Source: Burkholderiaceae bacterium
GTDB taxonomy: Bacteria; Pseudomonadota; Gammaproteobacteria; Burkholderiales; Burkholderiaceae_C
Direction of reading: 5' to 3'
DNA length: 64,000 nt
Assembly (NCBI GenBank): GCA_024235895.1
Contig: JACKLM010000002.1
Span: 620,001-684,000 of the forward strand
Notes under the pieces: model-generated
Database searches by the model: none
Told to the model about the DNA's origin: nothing
What the model saw: only the letters and a program-made list of their open reading frames with translations
Translations under genes and position numbers: made by a program
Shown here: positions 7,757 to 16,342 of the stretch, one piece after another
How positions within the stretch are numbered: the stretch's first letter is position 1
Layout: each line of letters starts with the position of its first letter

Positions 7757-9340
7757 TCATAGCGCATTCAGATAGACCAGGCCGGCAAGCCCCAGGCCGA
7801 AAGCCAGAAACAGGCTGCCGGATGCGCCGACGAAGCGCAGCCTGTCCATCCGTTCCCGGCGCCGATCGGCGTCGGCCATCACGACCGAGACCACGCCGAG
7901 CATGGGCAGCCCGGTCCTGCGACGCAGGTCGCCGCCGTCGAGGAAGACAGGCCGCAGCTGGCTGCCCAGGAACGCCACCGCCAAACCGGCGCCGACGCCG
8001 GCCAGCAGCGCCAGCGGAAGCAGCAGCAGGCGGTTCGGCGACACCGGCCGGGGCGTCACACGCGGCGGCTCGATGAGGCGGAAGTCGGCACCGGCGGCGG
8101 TCTCGAGCTCGCCCGACATCTCGAGCTTCTGGCGCCGCGCCAGCAGTGTCTCGTAGTTGTTCTTCGAGGTCGCATAGTCACGGTTCATCGCCGCGAACTC
8201 GGCCTCGCGGGCGGGCGCCTCACGCATCGCGATGCGCGCCTGCTCGAAGCGGCTCGACAGCTCGCCCACGCGGCCACGCAGCGCCGAGACCTGCACCTCG
8301 GCCGTGGCCAGCATGCGGTTGAGCTCGGCGATGACGGGGTTGGTCGCATCGGCTGCCGACGGCCCGCCCTCCTTGGCCGCTGCCTCGAGCGCGGCGCGGC
8401 GCTCGGTCACCTCGCGCTCCTTCTGCTGCTCGAGGTCGGCGATCAGCCGTCGCACGGCGATGACGTCGGGATGCTGGTCCGTGAAGCGCTGCAGAAGCTG
8501 GTCCAGGTTGTTCTGGTGGCCCTGGATGCGGGCGTCGATCTCGGGCGTGGCCAGCGCGCCGGCGCCGCCCAGCCCGTCGAGCAGCCCGCGCGGCGCGGCC
8601 GAGGGCCGCTCGCGCTCCTGACGGATCTGCGCCTTGACCGAATCGCGCATGTTCTCCGCCTCGCGCAGCTGCAGTCGTGCGTCCTGGAGCTGGCCGCGCA
8701 GCGTCGCGAGCTGGGTCGCGGCGTCGCCGCCTTCGGTCGTCTTGACGTCGAGGTTGCGGATGCGGAAGTCGAGGATGCGCGCCTCGGCCTCGGCGAGCTT
8801 GGCCTCGAAGCCGCGGATCTGCTCGTCGAGGAACTGCCTGGCCTGCGCCGAGTCGCTGCGCGACGCGCCCAGGCTGGACTCGACGAACATCGAGACCAGC
8901 TGCTGGATGACGCGCTTGGCCTTGTCCTGATCCTCGTCCTTGTAGGCCAGGTTGAAGATGTTGTCGCCACGGGCGCGACTGATGCTGATCGTCTTGAGCA
9001 GATCGTCGATCAGCGCGTCCTGCTGCTCCTTGGTCGTCAGGCCGAGGTCCAGGTCGGCCATGCGGACCAGTTTCTCCAGCGTCGGGCGCGTCAGCAACGT
9101 GCGGCTGAGCATGGCGACCTGCTGCTCGACGTTGGGCTGGATCGCCAGCCCGGACATCAGCGGCTTGAGGATCGACTGGGTATCGACGTAGATGCGCGCC
9201 GAGCCCTCGTAGCGGTCGGGAATGCGGAAGATGGCGACGGTGGCGGCGATCGCCACCAGCCAGGCGACGGCCACCCCGGCCCAGCGGAAACGCCACATCC
9301 CGCGTGCAGCAGCGCGCACCTGGGCGAGAAGTTCATGCAT
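7757..9340 (-). CDS. XrtA-system polysaccharide chain-length determinant (Wzz/Wzc-like)
   Basis: This 527-aa inner-membrane protein is of the PCP family (TIGR03007). A transmembrane segment lies at about residues 17-36, followed by a Wzz domain with RYEGSARIYVDTQSIL. A long periplasmic coiled coil (about 170-400) rich in Gln, Glu and Ala comes next. A Pro-rich RPVSPNRLLLLPLA motif precedes a second membrane region, and a final helix lies near the C-terminus. It sets exopolysaccharide chain length and bridges the kinase to the outer-membrane export lipoprotein. The start at ATG 9340 (MHELLAQV) gives the expected short cytoplasmic N-terminus. An upstream in-frame start at 9457 would add 39 Ser-rich residues and is rejected. 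Confidence 0.92.
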   Translation of the reverse strand: MHELLAQVRAAARGMWRFRWAGVAVAWLVAIAATVAIFRIPDRYEGSARIYVDTQSILKPLMSGLAIQPNVEQQVAMLSRTLLTRPTLEKLVRMADLDLGLTTKEQQDALIDDLLKTISISRARGDNIFNLAYKDEDQDKAKRVIQQLVSMFVESSLGASRSDSAQARQFLDEQIRGFEAKLAEAEARILDFRIRNLDVKTTEGGDAATQLATLRGQLQDARLQLREAENMRDSVKAQIRQERERPSAAPRGLLDGLGGAGALATPEIDARIQGHQNNLDQLLQRFTDQHPDVIAVRRLIADLEQQKEREVTERRAALEAAAKEGGPSAADATNPVIAELNRMLATAEVQVSALRGRVGELSSRFEQARIAMREAPAREAEFAAMNRDYATSKNNYETLLARRQKLEMSGELETAAGADFRLIEPPRVTPRPVSPNRLLLLPLALLAGVGAGLAVAFLGSQLRPVFLDGGDLRRRTGLPMLGVVSVVMADADRRRERMDRLRFVGASGSLFLAFGLGLAGLVYLNAL

Positions 9341-9389
9341 GAGGAGGGGCTCCGGTGCAAGAAGGGAATGCCGGGCAACGACCGCGGCG

Positions 9390-10022
9390 TCAGAAGATGC
9401 TCTCGGGGATGATGAGGATGTCGCCCGGCTTGACGTCGACGTTGGCCGAGACGTCACCGCGCTTGATCAGGTCCTTCAGCCGCACCGCATACTGCTTGTT
9501 GCCCTCGGAGGTGCGCAGGATGGTCGCCTTGTTGCCGTCGGCGAAGTCGGTCAGGCCGCCGACCGCGATCATCAGGTCCAGCAGCGTCATGTTCTGCTTG
9601 TAGGGCAGGAACTGCGGCCGCGCGGCCTCGCCGACGACGCGGATCTGCTCGCTGTACGGGCCGACGAAGCCGCTGACGATGACGGTGACGACCGGGTCGC
9701 GTACGTACTTGCCGAGCTCCTTCTCGATGTCGCGCGCCAGCTGGGTGGGCGTCTTGCCCTGGGCGACGAGTTCGTCGATCAGCGGCGTCGTGATCTTGCC
9801 GTCCGGCCGCACCGCGACCGACATCGACACCTCGGGGTTGCGCCAGACGACGATGTTGACGCTGTCGCCTGCGCCGATGATGTAGGTGTAGTCGGGGGTG
9901 GCGGCGGCCACCGGGGCCGGGGGGTGGTCGGGGCCGGTGGCGCAGGCCGATAGCAGTGCGGCGGCCCCGACGGCGGCCAGCCAGCGGGCGGCGCGCAACG
10001 GCAGCTCGGGCGTCTTGTTCAT
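9390..10022 (-). CDS. XrtA-system exopolysaccharide export lipoprotein (Wza-like)
   Basis: This 210-aa lipoprotein has a signal peptide ending in LLSAC, so the mature N-terminal cysteine is Cys27. The mature part has a polysaccharide export (Wza N-terminal) domain starting DYTYIIGAGDSVNIVVW and then an SLBB-type domain ending VDVKPGDILIIPESIF. It belongs to the exosortase A-associated export family TIGR03027. It is expected to form the outer-membrane exit complex for the exopolysaccharide. It is the first gene of the minus-strand operon, and its promoter should lie in the 10023-10459 intergenic region. The ATG at 10022 was chosen over 10043 because it gives a clean lipoprotein signal. Confidence 0.93.
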   Translation of the reverse strand: MNKTPELPLRAARWLAAVGAAALLSACATGPDHPPAPVAAATPDYTYIIGAGDSVNIVVWRNPEVSMSVAVRPDGKITTPLIDELVAQGKTPTQLARDIEKELGKYVRDPVVTVIVSGFVGPYSEQIRVVGEAARPQFLPYKQNMTLLDLMIAVGGLTDFADGNKATILRTSEGNKQYAVRLKDLIKRGDVSANVDVKPGDILIIPESIF

Positions 10023-10096
10023 GCGGTTCTCCCGTTGAGGCACGGGCCGGCCAGGTTCTCACTCTCGGCGGCCGCCCTGAATTGGAGCAGGAATGA

Positions 10097-10116
10097 TGGC
10101 ACAGGCCTGCGTGCCA
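10097..10116. repeat. Imperfect palindrome with TGGCAC/GTGCCA arms
   Basis: The 20-bp site has 6-bp perfect arms, TGGCAC and GTGCCA, around an 8-bp near-palindromic core (AGGCCTGC). It lies about 75 bp upstream of the export lipoprotein start on the minus strand. It could be an operator or activator site; the binding protein is unknown. Confidence 0.45.
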
Positions 10117-10142
10117 GAGGATGGGCGGGCAGCTCGGCGGAC

Positions 10143-10164
10143 ACGCATTGGAGCGCCAATGCGT
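10143..10164. repeat. Perfect 9-bp inverted repeat ACGCATTGG-N4-CCAATGCGT
   Basis: The two 9-bp arms are exact reverse complements and are separated by AGCG. A related half-site, ACGCATGG, follows at about 10174. The site lies about 120 bp upstream of the export lipoprotein gene, so an operator for the divergent region is a reasonable guess. As RNA it would also form a stable hairpin, but no T-tract follows, so a terminator is unlikely. Confidence 0.5.
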
Positions 10165-10459
10165 GACATTGCCACGCATGGCGGGCCAGAACATGGCGTC
10201 CCATGATCCGGAACACCCCGGGCGTTGGCGCCGCACCACGTGCAATCGGATCACCGGGCGAGCAACCCGCCATTTCATGGATGCGCCAGCCGCCGTGCCA
10301 TGGCAGGATGAAGCGTACGTACGGTCACAACCCTGCCCGGATGAAGGGGCTAGCATTTTCGGGTTTGCCCGGCGTACTACCCCCCCTGGCCCGGCATCGA
10401 TCGCCGAGTTCCTGGCACGGCCGGGCGAAGACCGGTGCCACCCGTTCGGCCACGAAACG

Positions 10460-11590
10460 ATGAAAGCCTGCCGCAATTGCCTCTTGCCGGAAGCGGCGCC
10501 AGGTGCGGACCTGGACGCCAGCGGTCTTTGCCGCCCTTGCCGCGAGCACCAGCCGGCGGATCGTTTGCGCGCCGAGACGCTGCGTCAGGCCCGGGAGGCG
10601 GACCTCGACGGAGCGATCGCGGCGGCCCGCGGCACCGGCGCCTACGATTGCCTGGTCCCCCTGTCCGGCGGCAAGGACAGCGTCTACCTGATCCACAAGC
10701 TCAAGAACGAGCTCGGCCTGCGCGTGCTGGCGCATACGACCGACATCGACATCGGCGAAGTCGCCTGGGCCAACATCCGCCGCGCGGTCGACAAGCTCGA
10801 TGTGGAGCATGTGGTCTACCGCCCGTCGCAGGATTTCTATCGCAGGCTGTTCCGATGGCTGCTGATGAACCAGGAGGCAAGAGGCGCGGTCCACACGATC
10901 TCCTACATCTACGCGCCGCTGTTCGAGGGCAACGCGCTGAAGCTGGCCACCGACCTCGGCATCCCGCTCGTGCTGGCGGGCTACTCCCCCGGGCAGCCGG
11001 TGCCCGAGCGCATGGAGTACGAGTTCCCGCGGCTGGCGATCTCCGAGGTCGACTGGACACCGCCCGAGTTGCAGGCCAGCGGCGAGTTCGGGCCCGAGGA
11101 CCTGGCGCGCTTCTGGAATCCGCACCGCTATCCCAGCGGCACGCGCTTCCCCCGCTATCTTGCGCCGTACCACGCCTGGAAATACGACCAGGACGAGGTC
11201 ATGAAGCAGGTGGTCCGCCTCGGCCTGATCGCATCGACCAAGCACGCCAGCCCGGTTTTCTCGAACTACCCGATCAACTGGCTGCTGATGTACTCGGACC
11301 TGAAGAACTTCGGCTACAACCCCTACGCGCCGGAGTTCTCGGCATTGATCCGCGAGGGCAAGGCCGACCGCCGGTACTGGAAGCTGATGGGCAAGGTGGT
11401 CGACCACATCACCGTGAAGAGGATCTACCTGGGCCGCCACGTGACGCGCCACATGGCCTGGCTCGGGCTGCGCGACGAGGACCTGCGCATCACGCGCCCG
11501 AGCCGGCGCGACTGGCCGGACCATGTCTACGACGATTGGGCGCGCCATGCTCCGGGTGCGGCCCTCGCCTCGGGGCCGGCTGGCGCTTGA
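10460..11590 (+). CDS. PP-loop amidotransferase of the WbpG/PseA (N-acetyl sugar amidotransferase) type
   Basis: This 376-aa enzyme resembles WbpG/WbuX, ATP-PPases that activate a sugar carbonyl for amidation. An N-terminal zinc-finger-like pair is formed by Cys4, Cys7, Cys24 and Cys27. The PP-loop LSGGKDSVY follows at residues 68-76. The length is full for the family. WbpG normally receives ammonia from HisH/HisF-like partners, but no such genes lie nearby, so another nitrogen or sulfur donor, or a different substrate, is possible. The start at ATG 10460 places the CxxC motif at the usual N-terminal position. It is the first gene of a plus-strand set, 13 bp before the flavoprotein gene. Confidence 0.78.
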   Translation: MKACRNCLLPEAAPGADLDASGLCRPCREHQPADRLRAETLRQAREADLDGAIAAARGTGAYDCLVPLSGGKDSVYLIHKLKNELGLRVLAHTTDIDIGEVAWANIRRAVDKLDVEHVVYRPSQDFYRRLFRWLLMNQEARGAVHTISYIYAPLFEGNALKLATDLGIPLVLAGYSPGQPVPERMEYEFPRLAISEVDWTPPELQASGEFGPEDLARFWNPHRYPSGTRFPRYLAPYHAWKYDQDEVMKQVVRLGLIASTKHASPVFSNYPINWLLMYSDLKNFGYNPYAPEFSALIREGKADRRYWKLMGKVVDHITVKRIYLGRHVTRHMAWLGLRDEDLRITRPSRRDWPDHVYDDWARHAPGAALASGPAGA

Positions 11591-11603
11591 ACTGGAGCCA
11601 ACC

Positions 11604-13238
11604 ATGGATCGCCTCCATCGACCACTCCCCCGCTCTCTTCTCGACCAGCTGCAAGAGATCGTCGGTCCGGACGGCGTTGTCGCCGATGCCGAAGGCGTGG
11701 AGCGACAGACTCGCACCTGCCTGCCGTTCGACACGTTGGCTTCGGCCGCCGTCTATCCGCGCAGTGTGCAGGAGGTGCAGGCCGTCGTCCGCGCCGCGGC
11801 GGTTGCCGACGTGCCGGTCTGGCCGGTCAGTACCGGCAAGAATTTTGGCTACGGCGAGCGCACCGCCGTCTACGACGCCGGCATCACGATGGTGCTGGAG
11901 CGCATGAACCGAATCCTCCACGTCGACGAGAAGCTCGCGTATGCGGTGATCGAGCCGGGCGTCACGTACCGGCAGCTCAACGATCACCTCAAGCAGACCG
12001 GCTCGCGCCTGTGGGCCGACACGGCCGGCAGCACCCAGTACGCCAGCGTGCTGGGCAACGCGCTGGACAAGGGCCGCGGGCTGACACCGATGGCCGATCA
12101 CTTCGGCGCGCTGTGCGGAATGGACGTGGTCCTTGCCGACGGCAGCGTGCTGGAAACCGGCGGCGGCCCGGCCGGGCGCAACGAGGTCCGCCACACCTAC
12201 AAGTGGGGGGTCGGTCCGGTGCTGGACGGGTTGTTCGCCCAGTCCAATCTTGGCATCGTCGTGCGAGCGGGCATCTGGCTGATGCCCGCGCCCGAGGTCT
12301 TCGACTTCGCCGCGTTCGAGTACAAGGCCTCGCCAGACAGGCTAGGTGCCTTCATCGACGACCTGCGCGAGCTCGTCATGTGCCGCGCGCTGCGCTCGCA
12401 CCCGCATCTGGCTAACGATTTCGCGATGATGTGCATCCTGGCACAGTATCCGCATGAGATGCTGGACGGGCGCAAGCATCTCAGCGACGAGGCCGCCGCC
12501 CGTTGGCGCCAGCAGCACGGCGTGGCGCGCTGGACCTTCGGCTGCGGTGTCTACGGCAGCAAGGACGAGGTTCGCTACCAGAAGCGCATGATCCGCAGGG
12601 TGCTCGGCCGTTACGGGATGGTGCAGTTCATCGGCGCGGCCGTACGGGACGACTGGTACGGCGCGCTGGTGCGCAGGCTGGCACCTCCGATCAACCGGCT
12701 GCTGGGCAAGTCACCGGAGTTCACCGACGTCATGCTGCCGGCGATCAACCTCTTTCGCGGCATCCCGACCGACGAGTTCGTCCGCCAGGCCTACTTCAAG
12801 TCGCACAAGAGCAAACCGAAGACCGACGTCGACCCGGCGCGCGACGGCTGTGGCCTGGTCTGGATAGGCCCGGTCGTGCCCTTCGAATCCGGGCACGTCA
12901 TGAAGGTCCTGGCGTTGACGAAGACGATCTTCGACAGGCACGAGTTCGACTTCTTCGTCGAGGTCTGCGTCGAGAGCGCGCGCTCGGTGATCGTGCTGGT
13001 CGGCGTCTTCTACGACCGCCACGATCCGACCGATGCCGCCCGTGCCCGTGCCTGGTACGACGAGGCACGGGAGACCTATGTCGAGCACGGCTACCCGCCC
13101 TACCGCGCCACCGTGATGAGCATGACCGGCGCGATGGACGCCAACCCGCCGGCGAAAGCGCTGCTGGCCACGCTCAAGCATGCCGTGGACCCACGCAACC
13201 TGATCGCCCCCGGGCGCTACGGTACGCCTGCGCGCTGA
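11604..13238 (+). CDS. FAD-dependent oxidase/dehydrogenase, VAO/p-cresol methylhydroxylase family
   Basis: This 544-aa flavoprotein has the PCMH-type FAD-binding domain (PVWPVSTGKNFGYG, residues 71-84; VIEPGVTYRQLNDHL; GNALDKGRGLTPMADH). Its substrate domain resembles vanillyl-alcohol oxidase and p-cresol methylhydroxylase. A KWGVGPVLDGLFAQSNLGIV block and a late GYPPYR motif (Tyr500-Arg501) correspond to the active-site Tyr/Arg pair of the family. Known members oxidise para-alkylphenols. The aromatic or lipid substrate here is unknown, and covalent flavin attachment could not be judged. It lies between the amidotransferase and the SDR gene. Confidence 0.82.
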   Translation: MDRLHRPLPRSLLDQLQEIVGPDGVVADAEGVERQTRTCLPFDTLASAAVYPRSVQEVQAVVRAAAVADVPVWPVSTGKNFGYGERTAVYDAGITMVLERMNRILHVDEKLAYAVIEPGVTYRQLNDHLKQTGSRLWADTAGSTQYASVLGNALDKGRGLTPMADHFGALCGMDVVLADGSVLETGGGPAGRNEVRHTYKWGVGPVLDGLFAQSNLGIVVRAGIWLMPAPEVFDFAAFEYKASPDRLGAFIDDLRELVMCRALRSHPHLANDFAMMCILAQYPHEMLDGRKHLSDEAAARWRQQHGVARWTFGCGVYGSKDEVRYQKRMIRRVLGRYGMVQFIGAAVRDDWYGALVRRLAPPINRLLGKSPEFTDVMLPAINLFRGIPTDEFVRQAYFKSHKSKPKTDVDPARDGCGLVWIGPVVPFESGHVMKVLALTKTIFDRHEFDFFVEVCVESARSVIVLVGVFYDRHDPTDAARARAWYDEARETYVEHGYPPYRATVMSMTGAMDANPPAKALLATLKHAVDPRNLIAPGRYGTPAR

Positions 13239-13251
13239 GGCCTGCCTGCCC

Positions 13252-14382
13252 TTGAGACGCGTCCTCGTCACAGGCGCCACCGGCACCATCGGCAGCGCTG
13301 TCGTGCCGCGCCTGCTGGCCGAGCCGGGCACGCAGGTGACGCTGCTCGTCCGCGCCGCCGACGACGCCGCGCTGTGCGAGCGGGTCTCCCAGATGACTGG
13401 ATGGTGGGGCCTGTCCGCGGACGACGCACGGCGGTCGCGCATCGAGGCGCTGCGAGGCGACATCGAGCTGCCACGCTTCGGACTGGACGCAACCCGCTTC
13501 GACCGCCTGGCCGCCGCCACCACCCATGTGATCCACAGCGCCGCCAGCGTCAAGCTCAACATGCCGATGGAGCAGGCGCGGGCCACCGCCGTCACGCCCA
13601 CGCGAACCCTGCTCGAACTGGGTCGCATCGCTGCGCGCGCCGGTACGCTGCGCAAGATCGACCTCGTCAGCACCGTCGGCGTCTGGGGCCGGACCCCGGG
13701 CGTGATGCCGGAGCGACGGCTGCCGGAGGTGGGCGACTTCCACAACACCTACGAAGCCGCCAAGGCCGAAGCCGAGCGCGTAGTCTGGGACGAGGGTCAG
13801 GGGTTGCCGATGACCGTCCACCGGCCGAGCATGGTCGTCGGCGAGCGCGGCAGCGGTCGCGTGATCCACTTCCAGGTTTTTTACCACCTGTGCGAGTTCC
13901 TGTCCGGCGCGCGCACCTTCGGGGTCATGCCACGCCTTGGCGACACACGGCTCGACACGGTGCCGGTGGACTGGGTCGCCGATGTGATCTGCTGGGCCAG
14001 CGGCAACCAGGACACCGCAGGCCGAATCCTTCATCTGTGTTCGGGCCCGGCCGGCGCGATCCCGCTGACGGACTTGCAGGCCCGGGTACGCGAGCGCTGG
14101 GCCGCTGCCGGCCGGCGGCTGCCGCGCCTTCGCCAGGTCGACCGCAGCCTGCTCGAGCGCATGGTGCCGCTGATCGGCGCGGTATCCGGCGCCCGCGCGC
14201 GACGCGCCCTGCGCGGCCTGCCTCCGGTGCTGGCCTACCTTGCGGAGGATCAGGCCTTCGGCAACGCCGAGTCGGCGCGCACGTTCGCCGCTGCGGGCCT
14301 GCCGCTGCCCTCGATCGGCGACTACCTCGACCCGGTTCTGGACCACTACCTCCGGCGCGGGCCCACGGCGCGGACACGATGA
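13252..14382 (+). CDS. NAD(P)-dependent extended SDR (reductase/epimerase-like)
   Basis: This 376-aa Rossmann protein has GATGTIG (residues 8-14) at the N-terminus and the catalytic Y-x3-K (Tyr167, Lys171) in NTYEAAKAE. A HRPSMVVGE block and a late male-sterility/thioester-reductase flavour (HVIHSAASV, STVGVWG) suggest the NAD-binding-4 group, which includes fatty-acyl and thioester reductases. The exact reaction is unknown. The start is a TTG at 13252, the only start-like codon just before the dinucleotide-binding motif, 13 bp after the flavoprotein stop. It overlaps the ligase start by 4 bp (ATGA), indicating tight coupling. Confidence 0.75.
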   Translation: MRRVLVTGATGTIGSAVVPRLLAEPGTQVTLLVRAADDAALCERVSQMTGWWGLSADDARRSRIEALRGDIELPRFGLDATRFDRLAAATTHVIHSAASVKLNMPMEQARATAVTPTRTLLELGRIAARAGTLRKIDLVSTVGVWGRTPGVMPERRLPEVGDFHNTYEAAKAEAERVVWDEGQGLPMTVHRPSMVVGERGSGRVIHFQVFYHLCEFLSGARTFGVMPRLGDTRLDTVPVDWVADVICWASGNQDTAGRILHLCSGPAGAIPLTDLQARVRERWAAAGRRLPRLRQVDRSLLERMVPLIGAVSGARARRALRGLPPVLAYLAEDQAFGNAESARTFAAAGLPLPSIGDYLDPVLDHYLRRGPTARTR

Positions 14383-16256
14383 GTCCCGCGACGTCAGCCT
14401 CGGCAGGGCATGCCCCCGACACGGTCCCCGCGCTGCTCGCCGAGCGCACCGCACGCAGTCCCGACGCGGTGGCGTTCCAGGTCGAGACCGCGCCGGGCCG
14501 CTGGTCGCCCGTCACGTGGGCGGTGTTCGCGCGTCGCGTCGAGCGCCTGCGCCGAGCGCTCGTCGCCGCCGGACTGCGCAAGGGCGACCGGCTGGTCCTC
14601 ATCGCGCCCGTTTCGATCGAGTGGGAGCTGCTGCACCACGCGGCGATGGCGGCCGGCGTCGTCGTCGCCGGGATGGATGGCCACGACCGGCCCGAACGCA
14701 TTGCGGGGATGGTGGAGCTCGCCGACGTCACCGCCTTCGCCGTGTCGGACCCGAGGGCGCTGTCGTGCCTGCCGCCCGAACGCTGGGCGCGCTGCAGGCT
14801 GGCCGTTGCCCTGGAGGGAGCCGATGCCGCATGGCCCGCGGGCATCACGCCGATCGGGCTGGTGGCGCTCGAAGCACTCGCACCGGAGGAGAGTGGCCAG
14901 GGCCCGCCCCTCGAGACGCCCGGACCGGGCGACGAGGCCGCGATCGTCTTCACCTCGGGCACCGCGGGCGACCCCAAGGGCATCGCCTACCGCCACCACC
15001 AGGTCTGCCTCGCGATCGCGGCGATCGCCGACGCTTTCCCCTTCGTCGGCCCGGGAAGCCGGCTGCTGTGCTGGCTGCCGCTGTCCAACCTGTTCCAGCG
15101 CATCGTCAACCTCGCCGGCATGCGCCGCGGTGCAGCCAGCTACCTGCTGGGCGACCCGCGGCGAGTGATGGATGTGGTCGCTGGCGTGGCGCCGGAGATC
15201 TTCATCGGTGTGCCGCGCTTCTACGAGAAGCTGCACGAGGGTATCCGCGCCAGGCTGGCGTCTCAGCCGCCCATCCGGCGGCGACTCGCCGCCTGGGCCT
15301 GGGATGTCGGTCGCCTCGCGAGTCCTTACCTCCTGCGCAGAGCGCCGATGCCGGCCGGCCTGGCGCTTCGATGGACCGTCGCCGAGCGGCTGGTGCTGCG
15401 GCGCATCCGGGCCGCAATGGGCGATCGGCTGCGCTTCATGGTGACCGGGTCGGCGCCGACACCGCGCTTCCTGCTCGACGAACTGCACGCCCTCGGATGG
15501 CAACTGCTCGAAGCTTACGGGATGAGCGAGAACGTGCTGCCGATGGCGATCAACCGCCCGGACTGCTTCCGGCCGGGCTCGGTCGGCATCGTCACGCCGG
15601 GCAACGAGATCGAGATCGCGGCCGATGGGCGCGTGCGCGTGCGCGGGCCCGGCGTGTTCGATGCCTACCTCGGTGAGCACCCGGGATGCCGGCGCGATGC
15701 CGACGGCTTCTTCACGACCGGGGATCTGGCTCGCCTCGACGCGGAGGGGTTCGTGTGGCTGCAAGGCCGTGTGTCGGACTTCGTCAAGACCTCGACCGGG
15801 CGCAGGATCGCCCCGGTGCCGATCGAGGCCGCGCTGCGCGAGGTTGCGGGCGTCGACCAGGTGGCCGTGGTCGGTAACCGGCGCCGGCATCTGGCGGCGC
15901 TGCTCACCCTGACCGAGGACGCGCAGGCTTCAGCCGAAGGCAGGGCCGGTTTCGAAGCTGCGCTGCGCGCGCGCCTGGCCGATCTGCCGGGGCACGAGCG
16001 CCCGGCCGTCGTCGTCGTGCTCGACCGAGCCCTGTCGATCGAGGAAGGCGAATTGACGCCCAACCTCAAGCTTCGCCGGGTGCAGGTCGAGTCGAACCAT
16101 GCCAACGTCCTCGACCGTGCGTTCACATGCCTGAACGATGGCGCCAAGGGTCCGGACGAGCCGTTGCTCTTCTGGCCGCGGGCAAGGCAGGCGGCTCCTC
16201 ACACGCCTGCGGACGAACGGCATGCCGGCGCAGTGCGCGCTGGAGGTCCGACGTGA
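14379..16256 (+). CDS. AMP-dependent synthetase/ligase, long-chain acyl-CoA synthetase-like
   Basis: This 625-aa ANL-superfamily enzyme has a P-loop TSGTAGDPKG (192-201), LPLSNLFQRI, a YGMSEN motif, the TGDLARLD hinge motif, and a C-terminal catalytic lysine in ELTPNLKLRR. It resembles FAA1/FadD15-type long-chain fatty-acyl-CoA synthetases more than the shorter exosortase A-associated ligase family. It would activate a carboxylate, probably a fatty acid or aryl acid, as the adenylate and then the thioester. It is the last gene of the four-enzyme set and starts inside the SDR stop codon. The end of the set is unmarked: the hairpin downstream at 16285 has its T-tract on the other strand. Confidence 0.82.
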   Translation: MSPATSASAGHAPDTVPALLAERTARSPDAVAFQVETAPGRWSPVTWAVFARRVERLRRALVAAGLRKGDRLVLIAPVSIEWELLHHAAMAAGVVVAGMDGHDRPERIAGMVELADVTAFAVSDPRALSCLPPERWARCRLAVALEGADAAWPAGITPIGLVALEALAPEESGQGPPLETPGPGDEAAIVFTSGTAGDPKGIAYRHHQVCLAIAAIADAFPFVGPGSRLLCWLPLSNLFQRIVNLAGMRRGAASYLLGDPRRVMDVVAGVAPEIFIGVPRFYEKLHEGIRARLASQPPIRRRLAAWAWDVGRLASPYLLRRAPMPAGLALRWTVAERLVLRRIRAAMGDRLRFMVTGSAPTPRFLLDELHALGWQLLEAYGMSENVLPMAINRPDCFRPGSVGIVTPGNEIEIAADGRVRVRGPGVFDAYLGEHPGCRRDADGFFTTGDLARLDAEGFVWLQGRVSDFVKTSTGRRIAPVPIEAALREVAGVDQVAVVGNRRRHLAALLTLTEDAQASAEGRAGFEAALRARLADLPGHERPAVVVVLDRALSIEEGELTPNLKLRRVQVESNHANVLDRAFTCLNDGAKGPDEPLLFWPRARQAAPHTPADERHAGAVRAGGPT

Positions 16257-16273
16257 GAAAGGGATGCCGCCGC

Positions 16274-16310
16274 GCACAAAGAAACGAGGCGCGGCTCGCG
16301 CCGCGCCTCG
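16274..16310 (-). terminator. Rho-independent terminator of the PEP-CTERM gene
   Basis: A perfect 11-bp stem (16285-16295 with 16300-16310) and a 4-nt loop are followed on the minus strand by TTTCTTTG. The site is 33 bp after the PEP-CTERM stop codon. No T-tract follows on the plus strand. Confidence 0.85.
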
Positions 16311-16342
16311 TGCCAGGGAACCCTCAGGCGACTGCCGTCGGA

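Larger units (their letters stand above)
10023..10459. other. Divergent intergenic region with two inverted repeats
   Basis: This 437-bp region separates the minus-strand exopolysaccharide operon from the plus-strand amidotransferase operon, and no gene is apparent in it. It holds two inverted repeats (listed separately) at 10097-10116 and 10143-10164, close to the export gene, and a short palindrome CGTACGTACG at 10314-10323. No convincing sigma-70 -35/-10 pair stands out. TGGCAC hexamers occur at 10097 and 10413 but lack a correctly spaced GC for a sigma-54 promoter. Both operon promoters are expected here. Confidence 0.6.

Noticed and set aside
10097..10111. TGGCACAGGCCTGC as a sigma-54 promoter
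   Set aside because: Spacing is again N9 on the plus strand, and the minus-strand arm lacks a GC at the right distance. A palindromic operator is a better reading.
10413..10427. TGGCAC upstream of the amidotransferase as a sigma-54 promoter
   Set aside because: The nearest GC gives GG-N9-GC, one base short of the fixed spacing sigma-54 requires, and there is no TTGC-like -12 element.
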